Source: CAZMXP01 sp964570285 (GTDB lineage: Bacteria > Planctomycetota > PLA2). Taken from it: a stretch of DNA of 64,000 bases. The translations under genes and the position numbers were made by a program. Positions 26,627-33,403 of the stretch are shown piece by piece; within the stretch, counting starts at the first letter, position 1; every line of letters starts with the position of its first letter. The notes under the pieces were generated by a model. The model searched no databases. It had not been told where the DNA came from and saw only the letters and a program-made list of their open reading frames with translations. The stretch covers positions 1 through 64,000 of the forward strand of contig CAZMXP010000024.1 in NCBI GenBank assembly GCA_964570285.1, in the 5' to 3' direction.

Positions 26627-26689
26627 GAGCTTGTCCGGGTCATGGCCTTCAGCCACGCTTCGGGGCCAACCGGACCCGGATGCGCTCCT
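26624..26689. repeat. Dispersed palindromic repeat, copy B
   Basis: This 66-bp element starts with the TAG stop codon of the preceding gene. It reads TAGGAGCTTGTCCGGGT, then the same inner part as copy A (22868-22936), and ends ACCCGGATGCGCTCCT. It differs from copy A at only a few positions, mainly in the right arm. Confidence 0.8.
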
Positions 26690-26822
26690 CATTCGACGCG
26701 ACGCGGCGAGTGGTGGCGCTCCGCATCATTCCCTCGCGGCGGCCAGCTTGTAGTACAAGCATCGGGCATCGAGCGCCTTCGCGACGGCCTTCGGGCGATC
26801 CGGATCGAAGGTAGCGGTTTTT
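26690..26822. other. Gene-free segment with a short palindrome
   Basis: It contains GCTTGTA-G-TACAAGC at 26746-26760. On the minus strand 26726-26823 reads KTATFDPDRPKAVAKALDAR followed by CLYYKLAAARE and a stop, which looks protein-like but has no start. It may be the C-terminal relic of a lost gene. Confidence 0.35.
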
Positions 26823-26931
26823 AGAAGGAACCCAGGAAGCAGGGAACCCATGAGAGCAAGGGTGAGCAACCGGGGACCCAGATGGATCGAGTTCGCCTCC
26901 TCCTCGGTTCCTAGGTTCCTGGGTTCCTTCT
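26823..26931. repeat. MITE-like element with 16-bp perfect inverted ends
   Basis: AGAAGGAACCCAGGAA at 26823-26838 and its exact reverse complement at 26916-26931 flank 77 bp without a gene. A single copy of the same core (TTCCTGGGTTCCT) occurs in the gene-free region near 61.88 kb. Confidence 0.65.
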
Positions 26932-27123
26932 TCCAACCTCAAGCTTCGGAAGCGTGCGCGGCGGCCAGAGGCGCGATGTTGCGGTGTGCGGTCGCCATGG
27001 CACGAGGGGGTCTATGTGTCATCCGGCCTTTGTGTTTCGTCCTCTCCGCGGGCCGATCGGTGAGCCGTCCGAGTCTGCGCAAGATGCGAAGACTCTGCTG
27101 GTTTGTAGTACGGAGTCCGCGGT
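26932..27123. other. Gene-free, decayed DNA
   Basis: No supported gene. This stretch is less GC-rich than coding DNA nearby and leads into the transposase remnant. It probably represents eroded mobile-element sequence. Confidence 0.45.
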
Positions 27124-27198
27124 CTCCTGCCGTAAGTCGCAGATCGTCCGGTGGTCCCTCGCCTGCCGGCCGCTCACCGACCGCGAACCCCCTCCCAC
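27124..27198 (-). pseudogene. Second transposase 5' remnant
   Basis: From a GTG at 27198 the frame reads MGGGSRSVSGRQARDHRTI followed by CDLRQE, aligning residue for residue with the start of the remnant at 8389-8643 (MKGGSLSVTGRQAPDHRTI). The similarity then ends. The same hairpin family lies 4 nt upstream, as in the first copy. Only about 25 codons survive. Confidence 0.7.
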
Positions 27199-27202
27199 TC
27201 AA

Positions 27203-27234
27203 GAGTTTGTCCGACGAATGGTCGGACACATTCG
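27203..27234. repeat. Diverged hairpin repeat abutting the HemJ-like stop codon
   Basis: The left arm GAGTTTGTCCGAC and loop GAATG are identical to 8649-8666. The right arm is GTCGGACA followed by CATTCG, so only 8 bp pair perfectly. On the minus strand it starts directly after the TAG stop of the gene at 27235. Confidence 0.75.
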
Positions 27235-27663
27235 CTAACCCCGGACGACGAAGATCGAGAGCAGCGCCCCGAGCACCGCGAGGGCCGCGACGCCGTGCAT
27301 CGCCTTGAAGAAGGCCGCCTTGGGCTGCGGGCCCTCGCCCCTGAGCGAGAAGAGCTTGCGGCTGAAGAGCGCGTCGCAGAGGAGCAGCACGACCACGCAG
27401 GTGAGCTTCATGTGGAAGTAGCCCTGCTTCATGTACTGCTTGGCCCAGGGATCCTTGATCAGCAGCACGAGCCCCGTCGCGAGCACGATGGCGAGGCCGC
27501 CCCAGTCGACGAACTTGTGCATGCGCCGGAAGACCCGGTAGCTGTCGTCGCGCGACGCGGCGGTCGGGAAGCGCACCGCGTGGCCGAGCAGGCGCGTGAG
27601 CGCGAGGAAGCCGCCGGCATAGATCACCATGCCGAGCACGTGGAGCCACTTGATCCAGAGCAT
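27235..27663 (-). CDS. HemJ/CopD-like four-helix membrane protein
   Basis: 142 aa with four membrane helices. It starts MLWIKWLHVLGMVIYAGGF, has RMHKFVDWGGLAIVLATGL in the middle and GYFHMKLTCVVVLLLCDAL later. The conserved His in helix 1 (WLHV) and the HMK of helix 3 resemble the UPF0093/HemJ family, which oxidises protoporphyrinogen IX in heme synthesis. The fit to classical HemJ (AGLFYLPR motif) is only partial, so a related CopD-like heme or copper protein is possible. hemA at 43 kb and the cytochrome make a heme role plausible. It follows pgk by 10 nt and is probably in its operon. Confidence 0.6.
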   Translation of the reverse strand: MLWIKWLHVLGMVIYAGGFLALTRLLGHAVRFPTAASRDDSYRVFRRMHKFVDWGGLAIVLATGLVLLIKDPWAKQYMKQGYFHMKLTCVVVLLLCDALFSRKLFSLRGEGPQPKAAFFKAMHGVAALAVLGALLSIFVVRG

Positions 27664-27673
27664 GGGGTCCCTT

Positions 27674-28846
27674 TCAGCGCAGTGCGGCCAGCCCCGGCAG
27701 CAGCTTGCCTTCGAGAAGCTCCAGCGAGGCGCCCCCGCCGGTGCTCACGTGCGTCATCTTCGACTCGAGCCCGAACTGGGCGACCGCGGCGGCGCTGTCG
27801 CCGCCCCCCACCACCGTCGTGCCGCGGCAGCGCGCCATCGCCTCGGCGACCGCCCGCGTGCCCGCGGCGAACGCGGGCCACTCGAAGACGCCCATCGGGC
27901 CGTTCCAGACGACGGTTCCCGCGCTCTCGACCCGGGCCGCGTACCGGCGGCGCGTCTCGGTGCCGATGTCGAGCCCCATGAGGCCGGAGTCGATCGAGGG
28001 GGTGGCGATGCTGTAGGGCTCCGCGTCGGCGCGGAACTCGCGGGCGGCCACGTGGTCGGAAGGCAGCATCACCTCGACCCCCTTGGCGCGCGCCTGCGTC
28101 AGGATGTCGCGGGCGGTCGCGACCATCTCCTCCTCCACGCGGGAGGCGCCCACCTCGACGCCGCGCACCTTCAGGAAGGTGTAGGCCATGCCGCCGCCGA
28201 TGACGACGGCGTTCACCTTGCCGATCAGGTTCGACAGCACCGGGATCTTGTCCTTCACCTTCGCGCCGCCGAGCACGGCGACCAAAGGGCGGTCGGGCGC
28301 GCGCAGCACCTTGTCGAAGGCCCGCATCTCGCTCTGGACAAGCAGCCCCGCCGCCCCCTGTCCGAGCGCCTCCGGCAGCCCCGAGACCGAGGCGTGGGCG
28401 CGGTGGCAGGTGCCGAAGGCGTCGTTGACGTAGAAGTCGCAGAGCCTCTTCAGCGCCGCGACGAAGGCGGGATCGTTCTTCTCCTCCCCCTTGTGGAAGC
28501 GGAGGTTCTCGAGCATCAGCACGCCGCCGTCGGGCAGCGCCTTCGCCGCCGCCTCCGCGTGAGGCCCGATGCACTCGGGCAGCGCGACGACCGGCGCCCC
28601 GAGCAGCGCCGCGAGCCGCTCCGCGACCGGGGCCAGGCGGAACTCCTCCTCCGGCGCCCCCTTCGGGCGGCCGAGGTGGCTGCCGAGCACGACCTTCGCG
28701 CCCTTCGACTGCAGCAGGCGGATGGTCGGCAGCGCCGCGCGGATGCGGCCGTCGTCGGTGATGCGCGTGCCCTCCATCGGCACGTTGAAGTCGACGCGGA
28801 CGAAGACGCGCTTGCCCGCGACGGGAAGGTCGTCCAGCGCCCTCAT
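27674..28846 (-). CDS. pgk: Phosphoglycerate kinase
   Basis: 390 aa, the normal length. This glycolytic enzyme converts 1,3-bisphosphoglycerate and ADP to 3-phosphoglycerate and ATP. Motifs: RVFVRVDFNVPM, GSHLGRPKG, LENLRFHKGEEKND, VLGGAKVKDKIPVL, GGGMAYTFL and the nucleotide loop GGGDSAAAV with STGGGASLELLEG. The ATG at 28846 overlaps the gap stop by 4 nt (ATGA), giving a coupled gap-pgk unit with the HemJ-like gene after it. Confidence 0.98.
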   Translation of the reverse strand: MRALDDLPVAGKRVFVRVDFNVPMEGTRITDDGRIRAALPTIRLLQSKGAKVVLGSHLGRPKGAPEEEFRLAPVAERLAALLGAPVVALPECIGPHAEAAAKALPDGGVLMLENLRFHKGEEKNDPAFVAALKRLCDFYVNDAFGTCHRAHASVSGLPEALGQGAAGLLVQSEMRAFDKVLRAPDRPLVAVLGGAKVKDKIPVLSNLIGKVNAVVIGGGMAYTFLKVRGVEVGASRVEEEMVATARDILTQARAKGVEVMLPSDHVAAREFRADAEPYSIATPSIDSGLMGLDIGTETRRRYAARVESAGTVVWNGPMGVFEWPAFAAGTRAVAEAMARCRGTTVVGGGDSAAAVAQFGLESKMTHVSTGGGASLELLEGKLLPGLAALR

Positions 28847-29838
28847 TTCGCGAGCTTGCGCGCGAGGTCGACGACGCGGCAGGAGTAGCCCCACTCGTTG
28901 TCGTACCAGCCGATCACCTTGACGAGATTGCCCTCCATCACCATCGTCAGCTTGCCGTCCACGATGCACGACGCGCTCGTGCCGACGATGTCGGTCGAGA
29001 CGATCTCGTCCTCGGTGTAGTCGAGGATCCCCTTCATCGCGCCCGCGGAGGCGGCCTTCAGCGCGCCGTTGACCTCCTCGATGCTCACCTTCCGCTTGAG
29101 TTCCGCGGTCAGGTCGACGACGGAGCCGGTGATCACCGGCACCCGCAGCGCGAAGCCGTCGAGCTTGCCCTTCAGCTCCGGCAGCACCTTGCCCACCGCG
29201 CGCGCGGCTCCGGTCGTCGTCGGGATGATGTTGACCGCCGCCGCCCGGGCGCGGCGCAGGTCCTTGTGCGGCGTATCCACGATGCTCTGGTCGTTGGTGT
29301 AGGCGTGGATCGTGTTCATCACGCCGCGCACGATGCCGAAGGACTGGTGCAGCACCTTGGCCATCGGCGCGAGGCAGTTCGTCGTGCAGGAGGCGTTGCT
29401 GACGATCTTGTGCTCGGGCTTGAGCGCGCTGTCGTTGACGCCGAGGACGATCAGCGCGTCGACGTCGTCCTTCGGCGGCACCGTCAGGATGACCCGGTTC
29501 GCTCCCGCCGCGAGGTGTTTCGCGCACGCCTCCCGGGTGCGGAAGACGCCGGTCGACTCGACGACCACGTCCGCGCCGAGCTTCTTCCACGGCAGCTCGG
29601 CGGGGTCCTTGATCGCCATCGACGGGATCTTCTTCCCGTTGACGACGAGCGCCCCCTCCGCCGTCTCGACGCGGCCGGGGAAGCGCCCCTGCACGGAATC
29701 GTAGCGGAGCAGATGGGCCAGCGTCTGGTTGTCGGTGAGGTCGTTGATGCCGACCACCTCGACATCCCCCGCCGCCTGCGCGATGCGGAAGACCGCCCGT
29801 CCGATGCGTCCAAAGCCGTTGATGCCGATCCGAAGCAT
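28843..29838 (-). CDS. gap: Glyceraldehyde-3-phosphate dehydrogenase, type I
   Basis: 331 aa from the ATG at 29838, which has AGGAGAG 7 nt upstream; an in-frame start 9 codons earlier is less likely. Rossmann motif INGFGRIGR, then Asp33 (IND), which favours NAD. The catalytic Cys151 lies in SNASCTTNCLAP. The C-terminus has WYDNEWGYSCRVVDL. It is a glycolytic enzyme coupled to pgk by an ATGA overlap. TAGGAT lies about 33 nt upstream of the start and may be its -10 box, giving a leader that includes the ribosome-binding site. Confidence 0.98.
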   Translation of the reverse strand: MLRIGINGFGRIGRAVFRIAQAAGDVEVVGINDLTDNQTLAHLLRYDSVQGRFPGRVETAEGALVVNGKKIPSMAIKDPAELPWKKLGADVVVESTGVFRTREACAKHLAAGANRVILTVPPKDDVDALIVLGVNDSALKPEHKIVSNASCTTNCLAPMAKVLHQSFGIVRGVMNTIHAYTNDQSIVDTPHKDLRRARAAAVNIIPTTTGAARAVGKVLPELKGKLDGFALRVPVITGSVVDLTAELKRKVSIEEVNGALKAASAGAMKGILDYTEDEIVSTDIVGTSASCIVDGKLTMVMEGNLVKVIGWYDNEWGYSCRVVDLARKLAK

Positions 29839-29887
29839 GAGGGTTCTCTCCTGTGAGGCGGCCATCCTACCGCTGTCGAAAAGGAGT

Positions 29888-29893
29888 TACCTT
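29888..29893 (+). promoter_or_regulatory. tilS: -10-like box TACCTT of tilS
   Basis: TACCTT, GGGCGC and then GTG at 29900. The nearest Shine-Dalgarno-like AAGGAG lies 14 nt upstream, too far to use, so leaderless initiation is favoured. Confidence 0.45.
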
Positions 29894-29899
29894 GGGCGC

Positions 29900-30769
29900 G
29901 TGCCCCCGAGCCCCCCGACCATCCTCGCCTTCAGCGGCGGGCCCGACTCGACGGGCCTTGCACGACTGCTGCGGGAGGAGAGGCCGCTTCTCGCCTACGT
30001 CGACCACCGGCTGCGCGGGCCGCGCGCCGCGCGCGAGGAGCGCGCCGCCGTGAAGAGGATCGCCGCCTCCCTCGGACTCGACCTGGTCCGGACGAGGGTC
30101 AGGGTGGAGGGGCCCGGGGAGGCGGGGGCGCGGGCGGCGCGCTACCGTGCGCTGCACGCGGTTGCGCGGAAGCGCGGCGGGGCCGCGCTCGCGACGGCGC
30201 ACACGATGGACGACCGGGCGGAGACGATCCTGCTCCAGCTCCTGCGCGGCACGGGCCTGAGGGGACTCGCGGCGCTGAGGCGCGAGCGGCTCGTCGACGG
30301 GATCTCGCGAGTGCGGCCGGCCCTCGGGTGGCGCCGCTCCAGGCTTGCGGAGCTGGCCGCCCCCTACGCTCCCGTGGTCGACCGCTCCAACCGCAGCACG
30401 GCGCATGCGCGGTCGCGCCTGCGCGGATACCAGATGGCGGCGCTCGCCGACCGGCTCGGCGAGGATCCGGTGCCGCTGCTCTGCGCGCTCGGCGACCTCG
30501 CGGAGGCCGTGCGCGACACGCTGGAGCCGAGGGCTCGGACCCTCGCGTCCGGCGCGACGCGGCGGGAGCTTCTCGGAGAGCCCCTCGCCCTCTTCCCCTA
30601 CCTCGTCGAGGCGCTGAGGCCCGCGGGACCGCCGCTGACGTCGCGCGCCTACGACTCCCTGCGCCGCTTCCTCGCCGCCGGCCGGCGCGACCGCGCGCAC
30701 CGCACGCCGGGAGGCGACGCGTGGCGCGTCGGCCCGGAGGGGCTCGTGCAGGTCGAGCGGCGGTCCTAG
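29900..30769 (+). CDS. tilS: tRNA(Ile)-lysidine synthetase, short form
   Basis: 289 aa. TilS converts C34 of the tRNA-Ile CAU anticodon to lysidine so that AUA codons are read. The ATP-binding PP-loop is FSGGPDST. YVDHRLRGPRAAREE and ATAHTMDDRAETILLQLLRGTGLRGL are diagnostic. The protein lacks most of the C-terminal substrate-recognition domains of E. coli TilS (over 400 aa), like other minimal versions. The GTG start has a TACCTT box 6 nt upstream. It is convergent with tatA, and the two genes overlap by 4 nt at their stops. Confidence 0.92.
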   Translation: MPPSPPTILAFSGGPDSTGLARLLREERPLLAYVDHRLRGPRAAREERAAVKRIAASLGLDLVRTRVRVEGPGEAGARAARYRALHAVARKRGGAALATAHTMDDRAETILLQLLRGTGLRGLAALRRERLVDGISRVRPALGWRRSRLAELAAPYAPVVDRSNRSTAHARSRLRGYQMAALADRLGEDPVPLLCALGDLAEAVRDTLEPRARTLASGATRRELLGEPLALFPYLVEALRPAGPPLTSRAYDSLRRFLAAGRRDRAHRTPGGDAWRVGPEGLVQVERRS

Positions 30770-30978
30770 GACGACTCCTGCTCGGGCGGATCAAGCTTCT
30801 TCTTGTCCGCCTCGCCCGGCTCGGTGTCGCCGCGGATCCCCTTCTTGAATTCGGTGACGGAGGAGCCGAGGCTCCGCGCGAGACCCGGGAGCTTTTTGCC
30901 CCCGAAGAGGAGCAGCAGCGCGAGCAGGACCAGCAGGATTTCGCCCGGTCCCCAGGTAACGGCCAACAGGTGGGTCAC
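30766..30978 (-). CDS. tatA: Sec-independent translocase subunit TatA/TatE
   Basis: 70 aa. A short N-terminal membrane helix (GPGEILLVLLALLLLFGGKKLPGLARSLG) leads through the hinge FGGKKLP into an amphipathic helix (SSVTEFKKGI) and a charged tail. This is the classic TatA/E plan for exporting folded proteins. It starts with GTG at 30978. tatB and tatC are not in the window. It is 9 nt downstream of the FHA/PQQ lipoprotein gene on the same strand. Confidence 0.95.
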   Translation of the reverse strand: MTHLLAVTWGPGEILLVLLALLLLFGGKKLPGLARSLGSSVTEFKKGIRGDTEPGEADKKKLDPPEQESS

Positions 30979-30987
30979 CCTCCCAGT

Positions 30988-32529
30988 CTACCGCACGAAG
31001 AGCGCATAGACGACCGCATCGCCTCCGACCGCGAAGACGTTGCCGTCCTGCGTGTTGGTCGCGATCATGCGGGCCCCCGCGATCTTCACAGCGGGACCCA
31101 CCGGCTGGCCGGTCCAGGCGTCGAGCACCGTGAGGTCCATGCCCTTCGCCGCGATGAGCCGGTCGCCAGCCTTGGCGACGATGCGGTCGTAGGGCAGGTC
31201 GGTCCAAAGGGGCTCGCTGCCGCGGGAGGTGACGGAGAAGAGGGTCTCGCCGACCCGGACGGTCGAGCCGTGGAGCAGCACGCCGCGGCCGGTGGCCGGG
31301 CCGCCGTTCAGCGACATCCGGTTGTTCTGGCCCTTGCAGGCGGCCCAGAGCGCCTCGCCCTGGAACTCGAGCGTCATGTGGCTCGCCCCGACCGACTTGT
31401 CGGCGAGGCTCAAGTCCGCCTTGGCGCCGCTGCCCAGCGTGACCGGCTTGCCGGGGCGAACCCAGAAGGTGCGGCCCGCATCGGGCCCGCTCGTGGCCGT
31501 CAGCGTGTAGACGAGAGCGCTCGCGTCGAAACCGACGAGGCCGCTCTTCATCTTGACGACGCAGAGGTCGCCATGGACCTGCGGACCCGCGACGGGGCGC
31601 CGGGCGGTCGCGTAGACCCAGCGGCGCGTGCCGGTGATGCGATCAAGGCAGTAGACCATGCCCTCGTCGTCCACCGTGTAGAGGGCGCCGACGCTTCCCC
31701 GCCCGTCCGGCGTCAGGAAGGCCGCGATCCCGTGGCCCACCCGCCCTTCGAGCGCATGCTCCCAGCGCAGGCGCGGTTCGTAGCCGTAGTTGAAGGCATC
31801 GAGGCAGGTCACGATCCCGTTTTCCGAGACGACGTAGAGCTTCGGATCGCCGCGGTCGCCGCCGACGATCGCGGAGGAGAAGACCCCCCCGTGGGTGCGC
31901 CAGCCGCGCCCGCGCTCGCCGGTGACGAGGCTGAAGCTCTCGACGGTCTTGTTGTTCTCCGGGCTCCCGAGCGACGGGACGTAGACGGTGTCGCTCTGGC
32001 CCGCCGGGCCGCCGGTCGGGGTGAAGGGCAAGAGCAGCGCCGGGCGCCGCAGGCCGCTCAGTTCGCCGGTCGTGAAGGTGAAGGCCCTGCGGCCCGTGTG
32101 GGTCTCCAGCGCGTGCAGATAGTGCTCGCTGAGCAGCAGCAGCGTGTCCTCGTTCTCGCCCACCGCGAAGTGCGTCGGCTCGCTCAGCTCCGAAACCCAA
32201 CGGGGTTCGAGGCCCGCGCGCAGCACCGCGTGCACGTGCGGCGGCATCTTCTTGTCTCCCGTGCTCTCGAGCAGCAGCACGTCCGACATGAGGTGCATCT
32301 GCGAGACGACCACGCGCCCCTGCTTCCACGTCGCGGTGTTGAGGTCGAGCCTCGCGACGCGACCGTCGAGCCCGAGCGCCAACAGCGCATTCTCCGTCGC
32401 ATCGTGGCCGGTCACGGCAGAGGAGGCCCCCGCCTGCTTTCCGGGCATCGCCGACTCAGACTTGCCACCCGACGACTTGCAGGCGACAACCGCCGCCAGA
32501 AATGCCGCGAGAACGAGGCGCTTGGCCAT
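30988..32529 (-). CDS. Lipoprotein with PQQ-like propeller and embedded FHA domain
   Basis: 513 aa from the ATG at 32529 (GGAGG 6 nt upstream); an ATG 6 nt earlier touches the ribosome-binding site. The signal peptide KRLVLAAFLAAVVAC ends in a lipobox with Cys17. Beta-propeller strands of PQQ type (SDTVYVPSLGSPENNKTVES; KLYVVSENGIVTCLDA; ALYTVDDEGMVYCLDR) surround an FHA-like domain near 340-435 (GSGAKADLSLADKSVGASHMTLEF). FHA domains bind phosphothreonine. Finding one in an exported lipoprotein is unusual. The next gene cluster encodes an FHA-kinase, so a shared signalling system is possible. Confidence 0.82.
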   Translation of the reverse strand: MAKRLVLAAFLAAVVACKSSGGKSESAMPGKQAGASSAVTGHDATENALLALGLDGRVARLDLNTATWKQGRVVVSQMHLMSDVLLLESTGDKKMPPHVHAVLRAGLEPRWVSELSEPTHFAVGENEDTLLLLSEHYLHALETHTGRRAFTFTTGELSGLRRPALLLPFTPTGGPAGQSDTVYVPSLGSPENNKTVESFSLVTGERGRGWRTHGGVFSSAIVGGDRGDPKLYVVSENGIVTCLDAFNYGYEPRLRWEHALEGRVGHGIAAFLTPDGRGSVGALYTVDDEGMVYCLDRITGTRRWVYATARRPVAGPQVHGDLCVVKMKSGLVGFDASALVYTLTATSGPDAGRTFWVRPGKPVTLGSGAKADLSLADKSVGASHMTLEFQGEALWAACKGQNNRMSLNGGPATGRGVLLHGSTVRVGETLFSVTSRGSEPLWTDLPYDRIVAKAGDRLIAAKGMDLTVLDAWTGQPVGPAVKIAGARMIATNTQDGNVFAVGGDAVVYALFVR

Positions 32530-32689
32530 CTCCATCCTCCAGATCCTTGCCGTACCGTGCCGCGAAGGGGACGCAGGGGCTGACGCCCGTGCGAGGGAGG
32601 CGTACGATACAGAGCGCGGAAAAGCGTGTCAAGGGCATTCTCCGGCATGCGATGATCCTATCTCGCTGTCATTAGCAGGGTTACGACGT

Positions 32690-33376
32690 TTGTCCGACTT
32701 GGCCCGGCGACTTCACTCTCTCCGGCAGCGCATCGACGCGGCTCTGGGCCGCCGCGGCGCCGCCGCGCGCGCCATCACGATCGTCGCGGTGACGAAGGGT
32801 CATCCGGCCGCCCGTATCGAGGAGGCCGCCCGCCTCGGCCTGCTCGAAATCGGCGAGAATCGCGTCGCGGAAGCGCTCTCGAAGGCGCCGCACGTCACGA
32901 GCCCGGTCCGGTGGCATCTGATCGGCCACCTGCAGCGCAACAAGGTCGCCCGGGCCGTGACGCTCTTTTCGACGATCCACTCCTGCGACTCGCCGCGCCT
33001 CGTCGAAGCGCTGGGAGAGACGGGTGTGCCTCTCGACATCTTCCTGCAGGTCAATGTCTCCGGAGAGGGGTCGAAGCAGGGGGTGGCGCCGGAGGGGGTG
33101 GCCGACCTCTGGCGCGGCGCGCTGGCCCAGCCCTCCCTCCGGGTGGTCGGGCTCATGACGATGGCGCCCCTCGGCGACGATCCCGAGGCGGCGCGGCCGG
33201 TCTTCCGCGGCCTGCGCCAGATCCGCGATGACCTGAACCGCCGCGGCGACGGCCCCCCGCTGAGCGCCCTCAGCATGGGCATGAGCGGCGACTTCGAGGT
33301 GGCCGTCGAGGAGGGGGCGACTCACCTGCGCATCGGGACGCTCCTGCTCGGCGCAATCGCTGCGGGGAATGGGTAA
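32690..33376 (+). CDS. YggS/PROSC-family PLP-binding protein
   Basis: 228 aa from a TTG at 32690 (AGGG 8 nt upstream). This family binds pyridoxal 5'-phosphate and keeps vitamin B6 and amino-acid pools balanced; it has no firmly known enzyme activity. The PLP lysine is Lys36 in IVAVTKGHP. GENRVAEALSK, WHLIGHLQRNK, LQVNVSGEGSKQG, GLMTMAPLG, LSMGMSGDFEVAVEEGAT and LRIGTLLLG are all family motifs. The FHA-kinase gene starts 27 nt downstream. The first bases GTTTGTCCGAC match the head of the palindromic repeats, perhaps by chance. Confidence 0.93.
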   Translation: MSDLARRLHSLRQRIDAALGRRGAAARAITIVAVTKGHPAARIEEAARLGLLEIGENRVAEALSKAPHVTSPVRWHLIGHLQRNKVARAVTLFSTIHSCDSPRLVEALGETGVPLDIFLQVNVSGEGSKQGVAPEGVADLWRGALAQPSLRVVGLMTMAPLGDDPEAARPVFRGLRQIRDDLNRRGDGPPLSALSMGMSGDFEVAVEEGATHLRIGTLLLGAIAAGNG

Positions 33377-33403
33377 GATGGCCACCTTCGAGGAAGCCAT
33401 CCC

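Noticed and set aside
32687..32698. GTTTGTCCGAC near the yggS start as a further repeat copy
   Set aside because: Only 11 bp match the repeat head, and no second arm or stop codon association is present.
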